Positions 35,186 through 45,422 are shown, counted from the stretch's first letter. The stretch: 64,000 nt of DNA from Hungatella sp. UBA7603 (GCA_002478865.1 DLJZ01000027.1:62001-126000); one strand, 5' to 3'. Notes: a model not told the origin generated them from the letters alone. Numbers and translations: made by a program.

Positions 35186-35461
35186 ATGACCGATCAGGAA
35201 TTACTGGATATGTTTATTCAGGAACGAATCAACATGATAATTGATGTATTTCATAAAAACCAACCCGATAAATCTGAACAGGAAGAAGAAAGGATTCTTC
35301 AAGCCGAGATTTTTATTGAAAGTTTGCCAGGCAAAGAGAAACAGCTGGTTGAAAATTACATTGACTCGCTTATAAGCCAACTTGTTTTAGAAGAAGCTTT
35401 TCTGCATCGGCATGGATTAACAGATGTGTTAAAGGTTTTTAAATACATTGTCAAATCGTAA
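35186..35461 (+). CDS. Small hypothetical protein
   Basis: The 91-residue acidic helical protein (MTDQELLDMFIQERINMIID, then RILQAEIFIESLPGKEKQLV) starts at ATG 35186 with GGAGGG at 7-8 bases; the frame is open further upstream but lacks a site. It has no signal or membrane helix and I do not recognise the family. It is the only plus-strand gene of this region, facing the end of the injection-system operon. A trace of its start survives in copy A. Confidence 0.6.
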   Translation: MTDQELLDMFIQERINMIIDVFHKNQPDKSEQEEERILQAEIFIESLPGKEKQLVENYIDSLISQLVLEEAFLHRHGLTDVLKVFKYIVKS

Positions 35462-35475
35462 TTACTAGACTATAG

Positions 35476-35520
35476 AAAAACTAGAGGAGCACATCATCAA
35501 AAATACATTGTGCCCCTCTA
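35476..35520 (-). terminator. Terminator at the end of the injection-system/Rhs operon
   Basis: A 12-bp stem with one A-C mismatch (arms 35482-35493 and 35509-35520) is followed on the minus strand by GTTTTT. It lies 84 bases after the Rhs immunity gene. On the plus strand it also follows the 91-residue gene but without a U tract. Confidence 0.7.
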
Positions 35521-35603
35521 AAAAACTTCTAATAGCTTTTAATATCCATTTTGGACTCAGCATGGATAAATCTTTTTTTTCTTTTCCCTCTGACCAATAC
35601 ATT

Positions 35604-36032
35604 TTATTGATTTTCTTTTAACTCTTGTATATAATCTTCATACTCATAAAAAGCCTCATCGTTATTCTCTAATAGGCAAATTACGCAATACGATATTATA
35701 GCTGTCCACTTTCTTATTAAATTTACCTGTTCTTCAGATAAAATTCCATCTAGCATACCATCTTTTTCAGTCCACATATTAGAATAATGTATTATGCCAT
35801 TCACATCGGCTATCAACTCTCTATTTATTTCCGTTTTCTGAAACTCATCTTTCAACACATTTAGACATTCCATTATTTCAATAAAATTTTCTACAGATAT
35901 TTTTCCTCTATATGGTCTTAATATGCCTAAATATCCATTTCTCCATCTGTCATTATCAATATCTGGATTTCTTCCTGAATGGTAACTAAGTATACTACGC
36001 GCATCCTCTTTTTTCACAGATATCATCTCCAT
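35604..36032 (-). CDS. Putative immunity protein for the Rhs toxin
   Basis: The 142-residue acidic, mostly helical protein (SILSYHSGRNPDIDND, YLGILRPYRGKISVENFIEI, EYEDYIQELKENQ) has no signal peptide, so it is cytosolic. It starts 7 bases after the stop of the giant VgrG-Rhs gene and is last in the operon. Position, size and charge are those of cognate immunity proteins that protect kin from the C-terminal toxin. I do not recognise the family; the role rests on context. Confidence 0.65.
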   Translation of the reverse strand: MEMISVKKEDARSILSYHSGRNPDIDNDRWRNGYLGILRPYRGKISVENFIEIMECLNVLKDEFQKTEINRELIADVNGIIHYSNMWTEKDGMLDGILSEEQVNLIRKWTAIISYCVICLLENNDEAFYEYEDYIQELKENQ

Positions 36033-36039
36033 TCTTAAC

Positions 36040-39000
36040 TTATTTTTTATATCCTATAATTGCTTCTGGTGGTATATTGCCTTTAATCAAAACTTCTTGA
36101 TCTGCCGCTGCTGCATTCTGAGTAAACGGTGTTTTAAGAGTCCCTTTGGCCTTGTCAGTTGTTGAAACATCAACAATATTTGTTGGATCTATTTTGTTTA
36201 AATCTATCGTTACAACTGGATTGGATTTATTTAATGACATTCCATCCCCATCATGAGAAGCATAATAATTGGCTGTATCACTACTCCTTGTTGTTGACGT
36301 ATATGGATCCCTAGAATGCTGTGTTCCACCAACATGCTGTGTTGGCGTGGTTTTATGGGCTGGTGTTGGTTTTTGCATTCCATTACCTGCTTCAATTGAA
36401 GCCGATTCAGCAGGTGTAATACCTCTTTGAACAATATTATCTGGTAATGTATCCGCTCCAGTATTTTTAGTAGGTTTTATTTCGGGTTTCTTGTTCCCAA
36501 CACTATCTTGCTCCGACCCCTTAGTAGTAGCCTCAACATCATCTTTACACGTTTGAGTCTTTTTGTTATACCCACTAGGATCATAATAATTCACCGGATT
36601 GTTCCCGCAATAAGCATAAAGATTTAGCCCATCCCCCCGGTAAACATCCTCTTGGAAGAAACGCCCTACAACCGGATTATAAAATCTAGCCCTAAGATAA
36701 TACTGCCCTGTTTCCTGATCATATTGTTGACCTGTATACAGGATCCGATTCTTAATCTCTTCAGACTTCCTTCGTATGGCACCAAAGGCATCATATTCAT
36801 AGAAGCTTTCAATTTCTCCACGAGCCCCTGTTACATACGAGGTACTGTTTTGTTCATCCAGATGGTATGCATGTACACCTGCAACATCATTTCTCTCAAT
36901 TCCTGCAACACCATACCCAAAAATATACCTTTTACTTACAGACTCCGCCTCATCTGTCTCGGCTTGAAGTTCTCCATTATAGTAAATAAAGCGAGAAACC
37001 TTCTTGTTGACACTTGTCCCAGCTCTTAAGAACTCTCCATCGTAAAAATTCTCTAAATGGAAATCTTCTCCAATCACTTCCGTCTGCTGACCAAACGGAT
37101 TATATCCATACCTCCTTTTATCTCCATCTCCCAGTTCTTCCAGAAGATTTCCCTGCTTATCATATTCGTAAGTCCAACCTTTTCCTTGTATCTTTCTTTT
37201 AGTTAGCTGATTTCTTCTATTATAGCAGTACGTTTCTTTCCCTGCAACAGACTCCTTCTCCATACGGTTGCCGCAGAGATCATATTCATAAAAAGTATCT
37301 TCTCCATCATAACTTTCTCTAGTTAATCGGTTCAGGGCATCATATGCATAACCAATTCTAGTTTCGCTTGCAACCTCCTTTATTCCAGAACCTTCATTTA
37401 TTCCAGCAACATCTTTTGTTCCCGCACCTTCTGCTAAAGTGCCTGGGACCATCCGAATACCGCCTTTTGCAATCCGGTTTCCATTTAAATCATATTCATA
37501 CCTGAAATCAAACAGTGGCTGGCTTTGGGTAACAAAAGTTGCTAATCGGTTGATATTTCCATCTGTATCATATTCATAAATGGTTTTCATTCCATTCTGA
37601 TGGTGAATGGATTTTAATTTTCCATCTGGCCAGTGGTCGTATTCTACAATATTAGCATTGCCTTCCTCACGGATACGACTTAAATTCCCTCTCCAGTCAT
37701 ATCCATAGTGCAATGTTTTGCCAGTGATATCTGTTAGAGTTTTTAACGCACCATTCTTGTCATAAGTACAAGAAAGAAGAGGACGCCCGGAGGAAGATTT
37801 TTTTAGAAGCTTTCCATCAGGTCGGTATTCATACGAATAACGAAATCCGCCTGAAACTGCTTTTTTCTTCATGCCAAAGGTATCATACTCCCAACTTCTG
37901 GTTACTAGCTTTTCCCCCTTCTTATCACAACCAGTTTCGTATACAGGGTTTCCATCTACATTATAGGCAGTTTTTACCAGATTTCCATTCCGGTCGGTGT
38001 GTTGCACTCTTCTGCCTTCCCTGTCATATCGGAAGGTCTCGCTGTTTCCATCTTGGTCAATGATTTCGCAAACCTTGCCTTGACTGTTATATCGGTAGGT
38101 GATGACTCCGCCATTGGCATCTGTTGTAGTTGTTACCAGACCGCTGCTGTTGTAAGTGTATTTCTCACTACCACCATCTCCATTTTGTATGCCGCAGATT
38201 CTTCCCCAGCCATCAATATCATAGCCAGTGATATTCTGGTTACCATCTAGCACACCAATGATCCGGCCGTTTGAATCATAAGTATAAGCCTGGGAAGATT
38301 TTCCTTGCTTTTTACTCCTTTTGGTATAGATTTCGGTTTCCAATCCATGAATTCCATACTGATAGAAGAACTCATTTCCACCTGCCATCTGTTTATTAGA
38401 AATATTTCCATCTAAGTAGTACTGATTTTCTTCCAGAACAGTTCCTGCTCCATTGGTTTTCGATAGCAGATTTCCATAAGGATCATAGGAATAGAGGAAG
38501 CTATTTTCTAACTCAGATGTTTCCACTCCGTTTGGAAGAATCTCTTTTTCCAGGCGGTCGTTCTTGTCATATTCATAGAGGAAGACTGGTCCTAAACAAT
38601 CCTTTGCATTGACAATACGATCCTTTAAATCATAATCATAGGTTACTTCCCAGATTTCTCCGCCTTTTCCCTGCCTGGAAATTCTGGTTATATTTCCGGA
38701 TTGATCGTAGGTAACAGCACTTGAGCGGTCTATCCCATTTTGACCATCGAAGATCCGCTCTAAGCATAGACGATCGCAGGAATCATACTCTCGGAATATT
38801 TCGTATCCTTCTGGCGTTTTTATGTAGATACTGTTTCCATTTTCATCGTAGGCATAGCTGGTAATCGCGTACTTCGCTTCTCCCGCTTGTGGAGCTAACC
38901 CACTGTCTAACTCTTCCTTTGCCTCTATAAGTCTTCCTGCTTTGTCATATTTATAGTGTATGATCTGATGGATTCCATCTGAAATAACCTTTTCTTCATA

Positions 39001-42000
39001 TATCTTCTTTCCTTGTACATCATAGGAAAATCGAATTACAGCTCCCAGTCCATCTTCCACAGAAATCAAACGGTCTCTTTTATCGTAAGAATATTTTAAT
39101 CGAAGTTCACTGCCTCCGTCTTCCTTTTGCTGACCGTCAAGACTCCAATACCCACCTCTGCGGTATTCGCTGATTTTATTTCCATTGGCATCATAATCAT
39201 AGGTAGTTCTTTGATATAATACCTCTTGTTCCTCTTCCTTTGCAGGCCGCAGGGTTTCTAGAAGTTGTCCCTTAAGATCGTAAGAATACCAGGTAGTACG
39301 TCCCATAGAATCTGTCATTCTTGTGGGGTTTCCCAAAAGGTCATAGGTGTATTCTGCCTGTACACTGCCATCTGGGCCAGTAACTCGCTCTAGGTGTTCT
39401 GCATCGTCATATATATAGTGCCAGCCGGCACCATCATCTTTTACAGGATCATAGGATTCTGGAAGAATGTGTTTGGTCCGGTTCCCATTAGCATCATAGA
39501 AGAACCGCTCACAACCTCCATCTGGATAACGAATCCGAATTTGATTTGAGTCACTGTCATACTCATAAGAGATGCCTTCCCCATTGTCAGCATGCATTTT
39601 GTAAGAATTCGGATGTATCTTCTTTAAAATATTTCCCTCTCCATCAAGAATCTGTCTGTCATGGCTCCCATCTGGGCGCCTAGTATCAGTCCTTCGATCC
39701 AGGAAATCATACTGGTAGGTATATTCTCCCTTTTGTTCTTTCCAGGCTTTTGGGGGGTACATTGCTAATAGCCGTCCCATTCCGTCATACAGATAACGGG
39801 ATTCATTCCCTTCCCCATCTCTTACCACCGTCCGGTGATTCTTTGCATTGTAGCCATATTCCCTTCTGCCGCATCCATCTTCTTCTGCCATAAGGCGTCC
39901 CATGGCGTCGTATTCAAAACGGACTTCTTCTCCGTCAGGGAATACTAAGGTAGAAGGCTTTCCACAATGATCTTTGTAAGTATATCTGGTAATTTTTCCT
40001 AAGGGATCCGTTTCCTCTAAAAGTCTTCCCATCCGGTCATGTAGATAGGAATGAGTTATCCAGCCTTCATTCTCTGAATGCCATTCTTTTTCTGTTATGA
40101 GGTTATGATTTCTATCGTATTCGTAGGAAAATTTACGTCTGGCATTATCACTTTTTTTCACCAGGTCACCAGCTTCGTCGTATTGATAGACAACGTTTAG
40201 CCAGCCTGGTTTATTTTCCTGAGTCATGCGACCTTCTTCGTCATAAGACCACTCTGTTTTATGACCCAGGCGGTCAGTTTCACTGATTCGATTGCCATTT
40301 TCATTGTACTGGTAAAGAGTCTCTGTTCCATCTTCATAAGCTACGGAAAGAATTTGCATTTCTTTTCCATAAAGATAGGTGACGGTTTGGTTTCCAACGC
40401 TGCTGTAGGTAATAACCGTTCGTTCCTCTTCTATATACTCAGCCTTATAAAAATCTCCATTTGCCAGGGTCTGATGTATCATCCTGCCAGCATCATCATA
40501 TCGGTTCTCCAGATACATTAACTTTGCCTGATCGATTGCTTTTGTTAAATATCCATTCCCATCGTATTCGTAATGGGTGACTCCATAATCCATATGTACC
40601 ACATCAGACAATCGTCCGTCTTCATACCGGTACTGCATGGTTCTGCCTAAGGTATCGGTTAACTGTATCAACCGTCCTTCTCTTAATGTTACGTTTATCT
40701 GGTAATTAAGAGCGGTTGTGATTGTTTCCAGACTTTCGCCATGGTAGGAAAAGGTTAGAGCCTGTCCATTTTTATCAGTTATGGACTGAAGAAGACCGTT
40801 TGGTAAGTAGCGGTAGCTCTGATGCTTCTTTTTATCCCTGACGATCCATTCCTCATGATCTTTTATCAGTTCAAACCAACTGCATCCAATGGTGGCATTT
40901 CGTGCTTTCTCCCCATCCCACTCAAAGATAAGATTCTGACCATTCTCTAATATAACATGGCGTTTGTTTCCGTCCTGATAGAGCTTGCCTTCATACGCAA
41001 AAGTCCAGCCTGGTCCCATGATTCCTTCCTGTTTCACAGTGGAATTATATCTACGCTCCAGTCTGATTGCCTCTTGAATATCTGGAATGATAAAATCCGA
41101 AGCTGTAATGAGAAATGCGCCGGAAACAACATCAACCGGTTCACCAAAGAGCTGACCAAGACCGCTTGTTATTAAGTTTTCTTTTAACGATCTAAGGACA
41201 TCTACCTTTCTATCTGGCAAGGTAGCATCCACCGCAACATCTACCGCCGTTCCATAGAAAGTCTGCACTCCTACACCAACCACCTTTTTTACAACGGGAT
41301 TTTTGGCAAAGCTCTGAGCCTTCCCCATTATGGCATTGCCCGTACCTCCTTTAAACATGCCAAGGGCTGCATTAAAGGCCATGCCTTTTACATCCACCCT
41401 GCCAGAGACCTGATATTCTTTAATAGCCCCAAATAAGACAGAACCTCCCATTTGAGTGACCAGATTGGCTACCTGGGATTTGGGACACATTAGCTTACTG
41501 AAATTTCCCAATTTGGCAACATTTTTAAGAGCCTTCCCACTGACCACATCGAATACGATATCTGTTACTGTAGAGGCAAAATTATAGGCATCTTCATTTC
41601 CCATAAATATCGTATCTCGTATGAAGTTGGAAGGCCTTGAAGCATCTAAGTTATTGACCTTACTATAACCATCTAGTCCTTCTGCCATGTCTGAAACTGC
41701 AAATGCCGCTTTGACACCTGCTGCCACCAATAATGGTGCGGTAGCACCACCAGTACATACAGTTAAGGCGGTAAGACCTACTACGGTAGCAATACTCAAA
41801 ACACCACTTAAGAACTTCTGTTTGCTTTTCTGCTTATTTTCAATCAAAGTATTGGTCAGTTCTGCATTTTGTGCATCACGATTCGCAGCATCGTCTTTTG
41901 TCAGCTCTGCTTCTATTTCAGAAGCTGATGGAACTGCTTGTGGGTGAGAATCAGCTTTATGGGTGATAAGGGTTGATTTTACATCGGTTTTCTCCTCCAT

Positions 42001-43359
42001 GGTAATTATATCATCACCACCGTCACCTACCTGAAGAACCACCTTATTTTCTCCTGAAATCATCAGATTCCGAACCGGTGTGTCTCCTCCGGCCATCAAT
42101 CCCTTCTGGGTTTTGATATTAATATCCTTTCCTGTTAAGGACATAAACCCAGCCCTATTTAAGCTTAGCAAAATACTACCGCTGGAATCAGGCGCATAAC
42201 TAAGATAATCCTTGGTCATGTCCATGGCACTTCCGCTTGGATCTGAGAATTGTTTGTTCTCCGGGTTTTTGCTTGCACCACCACCTGAGCCGCTTCCAAT
42301 GGCATGAACTGCAATGGCACTCTGCTCGTCATGTTCTGGAAAATAAATATGTACCTGGCTTCCTTCTACTGGCATACAGTAAAAGCTGCTGCTTTCGATG
42401 GCATAAGTAAAGTATTTCATATTAGCCGCTAGCTCATAAACTGGATCAATATCAAAATGTACCCGAATCCTGTTTCCGCTTCGTTCTTTTACCGTTGCAG
42501 GTATACTCATACCATATATCCGGGGATTTTTTTCTTTTTCTCTTTTTAACCCTTCTCTTCTGGAAAGGGTATATTCATAAACCAGCTCTCCTTTTAGAGT
42601 ATAAAGGTCCATTCCAATTACAATAGCTGAGATCTTGTTTAAGGTAACCGTTTCTCCCATGGGAAGAAACTTTCGTGTTTGGATGCACCACTGGGAGGCC
42701 TCTTGGGAGAGAACGCTTTGGGGCCGCAATACTTTAGTGTAATGGGCCATGTTTTTATTTAACACATAATCATCTTTGCGAAGCGTTGTCCCAACATTAA
42801 TATCTGGAATACCAAAGTAGACTTTTCCGCAGTCACTTTTGGCATCTACCATCAGATACGTCCCAAAATGACTGGCAAGCCTGCGAAGAAACACCCAGTC
42901 ACTTTCCTCATACTGTAACAACAATTCAGGAATGACACCATCACAACCAGCCTCTGACTTAATGTCAAATCTTTGATAATCTTTTAGTACCTTTCTTGCG
43001 ACTTCCATATACGTCATACTGCCGTCTAAGAAGCTCCTGCTTTTTTCTTTTCGATCCCAGTCTTTTGTATAGGAGCACGCCTCAAGATAAAGATAAGGCA
43101 AACCCTGCTCAACCTTGGTATAAACAGTTTCAATCTTACCTTGAAATACTGTTTGTCCTCCTGAATGCTCTTTTTCCCTGACGACCACAGGTACAACCGA
43201 AGCCATGTTTACGAATTGTTCTGCCATTTCACCATTTACCAGCATTTTCATCGTAAGAATTACATGGCTGTTTAATTCCTGAGTGAGCCGGAATGTCTCT
43301 ACCTGGATGATGCCTTCCAGTGAGAGTTCTATTTCCAATTCCTTATAAGCCAATATCAT
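36040..43359 (-). CDS. VgrG-Rhs fusion effector with ADP-ribosyltransferase-like C-terminal toxin
   Basis: This is a 2,439-residue protein. Residues 1-270 are gpD/VgrG-like (shared motif LLQYEESDWVFLRRLASHFG), about 285-365 a gp5-type OB fold (RIRVHFDIDP, SFYCMPVEGSQVHIYFPEHD), and about 370-460 a repeat stalk. A hydrophobic stretch lies at about 515-565. The Rhs shell starts near 738 (GEPVDVVSGAFLI), and dozens of YD repeats run to NPVNYYDPSGY at about 2254-2264. The variable 175-residue tip has IVQRGITPAE, DPYTSTTRSSDTANYYA and AADQEVLIKGNIPPEAI, which fit the Arg, Ser-Thr-Ser and Glu positions of an ADP-ribosyltransferase; this is pattern-level inference. Fusion of spike and Rhs cocoon would load the toxin directly on the injector. 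GGGGG precedes the ATG. Confidence 0.88.
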   Translation of the reverse strand: MILAYKELEIELSLEGIIQVETFRLTQELNSHVILTMKMLVNGEMAEQFVNMASVVPVVVREKEHSGGQTVFQGKIETVYTKVEQGLPYLYLEACSYTKDWDRKEKSRSFLDGSMTYMEVARKVLKDYQRFDIKSEAGCDGVIPELLLQYEESDWVFLRRLASHFGTYLMVDAKSDCGKVYFGIPDINVGTTLRKDDYVLNKNMAHYTKVLRPQSVLSQEASQWCIQTRKFLPMGETVTLNKISAIVIGMDLYTLKGELVYEYTLSRREGLKREKEKNPRIYGMSIPATVKERSGNRIRVHFDIDPVYELAANMKYFTYAIESSSFYCMPVEGSQVHIYFPEHDEQSAIAVHAIGSGSGGGASKNPENKQFSDPSGSAMDMTKDYLSYAPDSSGSILLSLNRAGFMSLTGKDINIKTQKGLMAGGDTPVRNLMISGENKVVLQVGDGGDDIITMEEKTDVKSTLITHKADSHPQAVPSASEIEAELTKDDAANRDAQNAELTNTLIENKQKSKQKFLSGVLSIATVVGLTALTVCTGGATAPLLVAAGVKAAFAVSDMAEGLDGYSKVNNLDASRPSNFIRDTIFMGNEDAYNFASTVTDIVFDVVSGKALKNVAKLGNFSKLMCPKSQVANLVTQMGGSVLFGAIKEYQVSGRVDVKGMAFNAALGMFKGGTGNAIMGKAQSFAKNPVVKKVVGVGVQTFYGTAVDVAVDATLPDRKVDVLRSLKENLITSGLGQLFGEPVDVVSGAFLITASDFIIPDIQEAIRLERRYNSTVKQEGIMGPGWTFAYEGKLYQDGNKRHVILENGQNLIFEWDGEKARNATIGCSWFELIKDHEEWIVRDKKKHQSYRYLPNGLLQSITDKNGQALTFSYHGESLETITTALNYQINVTLREGRLIQLTDTLGRTMQYRYEDGRLSDVVHMDYGVTHYEYDGNGYLTKAIDQAKLMYLENRYDDAGRMIHQTLANGDFYKAEYIEEERTVITYSSVGNQTVTYLYGKEMQILSVAYEDGTETLYQYNENGNRISETDRLGHKTEWSYDEEGRMTQENKPGWLNVVYQYDEAGDLVKKSDNARRKFSYEYDRNHNLITEKEWHSENEGWITHSYLHDRMGRLLEETDPLGKITRYTYKDHCGKPSTLVFPDGEEVRFEYDAMGRLMAEEDGCGRREYGYNAKNHRTVVRDGEGNESRYLYDGMGRLLAMYPPKAWKEQKGEYTYQYDFLDRRTDTRRPDGSHDRQILDGEGNILKKIHPNSYKMHADNGEGISYEYDSDSNQIRIRYPDGGCERFFYDANGNRTKHILPESYDPVKDDGAGWHYIYDDAEHLERVTGPDGSVQAEYTYDLLGNPTRMTDSMGRTTWYSYDLKGQLLETLRPAKEEEQEVLYQRTTYDYDANGNKISEYRRGGYWSLDGQQKEDGGSELRLKYSYDKRDRLISVEDGLGAVIRFSYDVQGKKIYEEKVISDGIHQIIHYKYDKAGRLIEAKEELDSGLAPQAGEAKYAITSYAYDENGNSIYIKTPEGYEIFREYDSCDRLCLERIFDGQNGIDRSSAVTYDQSGNITRISRQGKGGEIWEVTYDYDLKDRIVNAKDCLGPVFLYEYDKNDRLEKEILPNGVETSELENSFLYSYDPYGNLLSKTNGAGTVLEENQYYLDGNISNKQMAGGNEFFYQYGIHGLETEIYTKRSKKQGKSSQAYTYDSNGRIIGVLDGNQNITGYDIDGWGRICGIQNGDGGSEKYTYNSSGLVTTTTDANGGVITYRYNSQGKVCEIIDQDGNSETFRYDREGRRVQHTDRNGNLVKTAYNVDGNPVYETGCDKKGEKLVTRSWEYDTFGMKKKAVSGGFRYSYEYRPDGKLLKKSSSGRPLLSCTYDKNGALKTLTDITGKTLHYGYDWRGNLSRIREEGNANIVEYDHWPDGKLKSIHHQNGMKTIYEYDTDGNINRLATFVTQSQPLFDFRYEYDLNGNRIAKGGIRMVPGTLAEGAGTKDVAGINEGSGIKEVASETRIGYAYDALNRLTRESYDGEDTFYEYDLCGNRMEKESVAGKETYCYNRRNQLTKRKIQGKGWTYEYDKQGNLLEELGDGDKRRYGYNPFGQQTEVIGEDFHLENFYDGEFLRAGTSVNKKVSRFIYYNGELQAETDEAESVSKRYIFGYGVAGIERNDVAGVHAYHLDEQNSTSYVTGARGEIESFYEYDAFGAIRRKSEEIKNRILYTGQQYDQETGQYYLRARFYNPVVGRFFQEDVYRGDGLNLYAYCGNNPVNYYDPSGYNKKTQTCKDDVEATTKGSEQDSVGNKKPEIKPTKNTGADTLPDNIVQRGITPAESASIEAGNGMQKPTPAHKTTPTQHVGGTQHSRDPYTSTTRSSDTANYYASHDGDGMSLNKSNPVVTIDLNKIDPTNIVDVSTTDKAKGTLKTPFTQNAAAADQEVLIKGNIPPEAIIGYKK

Positions 43360-43426
43360 ATCTCATTCCCCCTTTTTATGAGGTAACCGTTCATTTGTAT
43401 CGTATATTCCTGCTACCAATCTATTC

Positions 43427-43933
43427 TTAGCTCCCAGCCTCCGGCTGTCCCGATTCAACAATCTCGATTTCTCCCCCATACATGCAATAGAGTCTAGCTC
43501 CACCCATCAAAGGGCGCTGGCTCTCGGTTTCTACTCCCTCTTGTCCGTGATCCCACTCCTGGGCGATAATGTTGGGAGTGCAGACTCCAATTACTTGAGG
43601 TGTCTCAGCACTTTTGGGCTCCTCTTCCTTCTTTTTCTTCTTACCTCCGGTAAAAAAGTTCATAACCTTGTCCGTAAATGTTTCAGGGCAGGCCTCATCT
43701 ACCGCTTTTTGTACCTTTTCAGCCTCTTCCTTTGTACTCGGATTCTCCATGCTGTAACAGCCGCCAAAGCAGATTACATTGGCGCCTCCAAGACAGTCTT
43801 TGATTGTCATCTGCGCTTGTCCCCGCAAAAAAACTCCATGAGTCTCAGGAAGAACCACATTGCTGGGTCTCATGCCCATGGTACAGGTGGAACAAGCTCC
43901 ATGTACGACAAAAGTATCGTTTAATTCTGCCAT
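43427..43933 (-). CDS. DUF4280 PAAR-like spike-tip protein
   Basis: The 168-residue protein has the DUF4280 features: FVVHGACSTCTMG near the start, ANVICFGGCYSM in the middle, and IGVCTPNI plus GGARLYCMYGGEIEIVESGQ at the end, with paired Cys/Gly turns of a PAAR-like beta cone. A charged linker (GGKKKKKEEEPK) is inserted. PAAR and DUF4280 proteins cap VgrG spikes. It overlaps the previous gene by 13 bases, has GGAGG, and directly precedes the VgrG-Rhs gene, so it probably sharpens that spike. Confidence 0.85.
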   Translation of the reverse strand: MAELNDTFVVHGACSTCTMGMRPSNVVLPETHGVFLRGQAQMTIKDCLGGANVICFGGCYSMENPSTKEEAEKVQKAVDEACPETFTDKVMNFFTGGKKKKKEEEPKSAETPQVIGVCTPNIIAQEWDHGQEGVETESQRPLMGGARLYCMYGGEIEIVESGQPEAGS

Positions 43934-44454
43934 GGTCCCACCTCCACTTCCTTCCAGACAATCCCCATTACATTTCTTCGCATTAAGCTCTCTGCCACTT
44001 CAAGGCTAATCAAGGGATTTGGGAAACGCTTATCATTTAACAAGAACACTTTGTGTTCTCCGATTTTTACCGGATCAAGAACGAGACGCTTTATACTTCC
44101 ATTGGTATAAAACTCCGTCTCTTCTGAAAATGCATCAAATCGTTCCAAAAGCAGATGATGATAAATCCAAATGGTTTTTCTTTCCTTATGTGTGATGGTA
44201 ACCGTCTTAAACACCATGTCATCTTCATAAACATCAAACACCTTTTTCACCTTATCTGACACCAGATAGACCGGACTTTGTATAAAATCTGGGGCAGCCT
44301 CTCCGCTGTCCTTTTCCAGATACATCATGGTAGATTCCTGAAGATTTTCCCCATCCTCTTTATAAAAAATATGTCTGGGACCACAGATATCAAAATCCCG
44401 AAAACGGATCTGGTCTTGCAAGCTTTTATCTTGTTCTATGGTAAAAAATCTCAT
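43921..44454 (-). CDS. Imm11-like (DUF1629-like) protein, possible effector adaptor
   Basis: The 177-residue cytosolic protein has a C-terminal half (EHKVFLLNDKRFPNPLISLE, then VAESLMRRNVMGIVWKEVEV) that follows the Imm11/DUF1629 pattern. That family was named as immunity but is also found fused or next to PAAR and Rhs proteins. Here it sits between a pentapeptide protein and the PAAR-like gene, overlapping both (4 and 13 bases), which is the usual place for a loading adaptor. The N-terminal half is not recognised. Confidence 0.6.
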   Translation of the reverse strand: MRFFTIEQDKSLQDQIRFRDFDICGPRHIFYKEDGENLQESTMMYLEKDSGEAAPDFIQSPVYLVSDKVKKVFDVYEDDMVFKTVTITHKERKTIWIYHHLLLERFDAFSEETEFYTNGSIKRLVLDPVKIGEHKVFLLNDKRFPNPLISLEVAESLMRRNVMGIVWKEVEVGPWQN

Positions 44455-45422
44455 CCATTTGCCCTCCTGTCGATCAAGATAGTCTGTAGCTGCTCTGGTT
44501 CTATATGTAAAAAAGGAATGTCCTTTTCTAAGAAAATGGAGTTGGATAAGTCTGCTCCTGTAAAATCATTGTCCTCCCACCTGCAGTTAACAAAGTCTGC
44601 CTGACGGATTATAGAATTTTGAAAGCTGCAACCTTTAATGACACAGTCCTTGAAGCGGGTTCCGGAAAGGTTGGTGTTATCAAAACATATCTGCGTTAAT
44701 GTACAATTTTCAAATTGATTGAACAATAGCAATTGATTGCTGCATTCTGAATCAAGAATCTCCATTTCATACCAATACTTGGAAATAAGAACTTCTTCTT
44801 GTTCTCTGGAAAGACGAAGTGCTCGCTCCCAGTCTGTTTGACTCTTTTTTTCTCTATCCACAAAGGCAATCAGATCACTGGAATCCCGATATTCTCCCCA
44901 ATAGATTCCCCAGGTCTTCAGCTTTGGTATCTCTATAAAATCCGTATTCTCTTCGATATCACGGAATAAAAAGCGAAGTTCTCCTGCAAGAATTCGATTC
45001 CACTCCATGGCGTTATCCTGCAATATCTCAGTGATGTCATACTGGTTTACCTTACCCATATATTTTCCAGCATCAAGAGTCAGCTTTTCTTTCATATCCT
45101 CCGTGATGGAAAAAAGAAATTCCAGGGAAAACCCGGTTTCTGCCGGTTCTGTATCCATATACCATCTTGCATCCATAGCCTGAACCAGAAAACGATATTT
45201 CCCACTAAGTAAATCCATACGCAAAAGAGAAAAATGAAAAAACATGATTTTCTCTTTATCTAGCCTTAAGGTAACCTCTTTCAGTTCTTTGACTGCTCCC
45301 CGTATTACTTTGGCAAGCTCATCTGAATGCTCCTGAATTCCTTTATAAAACTCAAGCTTTTTTTCTTCCAGATACTCTTTTTCTTCTTCGAAAAATCGCT
45401 CGCGCGCTTTTTGTCTTGTCAT
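44451..45422 (-). CDS. Pentapeptide-repeat protein of the injection-system locus
   Basis: This is a 323-residue protein. The first two thirds are helical and charged (KEVTLRLDKEKIMFFHFSLL, WGIYWGEYRDSSDLI). Residues about 235-305 form a pentapeptide right-handed helix (TQICFDNTNLSGTRFKDCVI, GADLSNSIF). Pentapeptide proteins occur in VgrG/PAAR clusters as accessory or adaptor parts. ATG 45422 follows GGAGGGG, and the end overlaps the Imm11-like gene by four bases. Its precise role is unknown. Confidence 0.75.
   Translation of the reverse strand: MTRQKARERFFEEEKEYLEEKKLEFYKGIQEHSDELAKVIRGAVKELKEVTLRLDKEKIMFFHFSLLRMDLLSGKYRFLVQAMDARWYMDTEPAETGFSLEFLFSITEDMKEKLTLDAGKYMGKVNQYDITEILQDNAMEWNRILAGELRFLFRDIEENTDFIEIPKLKTWGIYWGEYRDSSDLIAFVDREKKSQTDWERALRLSREQEEVLISKYWYEMEILDSECSNQLLLFNQFENCTLTQICFDNTNLSGTRFKDCVIKGCSFQNSIIRQADFVNCRWEDNDFTGADLSNSIFLEKDIPFLHIEPEQLQTILIDRRANG

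Noticed and set aside
36650..41150. Regularly spaced similar sequence that could look like a tandem DNA repeat or CRISPR
   Set aside because: The periodicity is at protein level (YD/Rhs repeats); DNA units vary in sequence and spacing and have no spacer structure.
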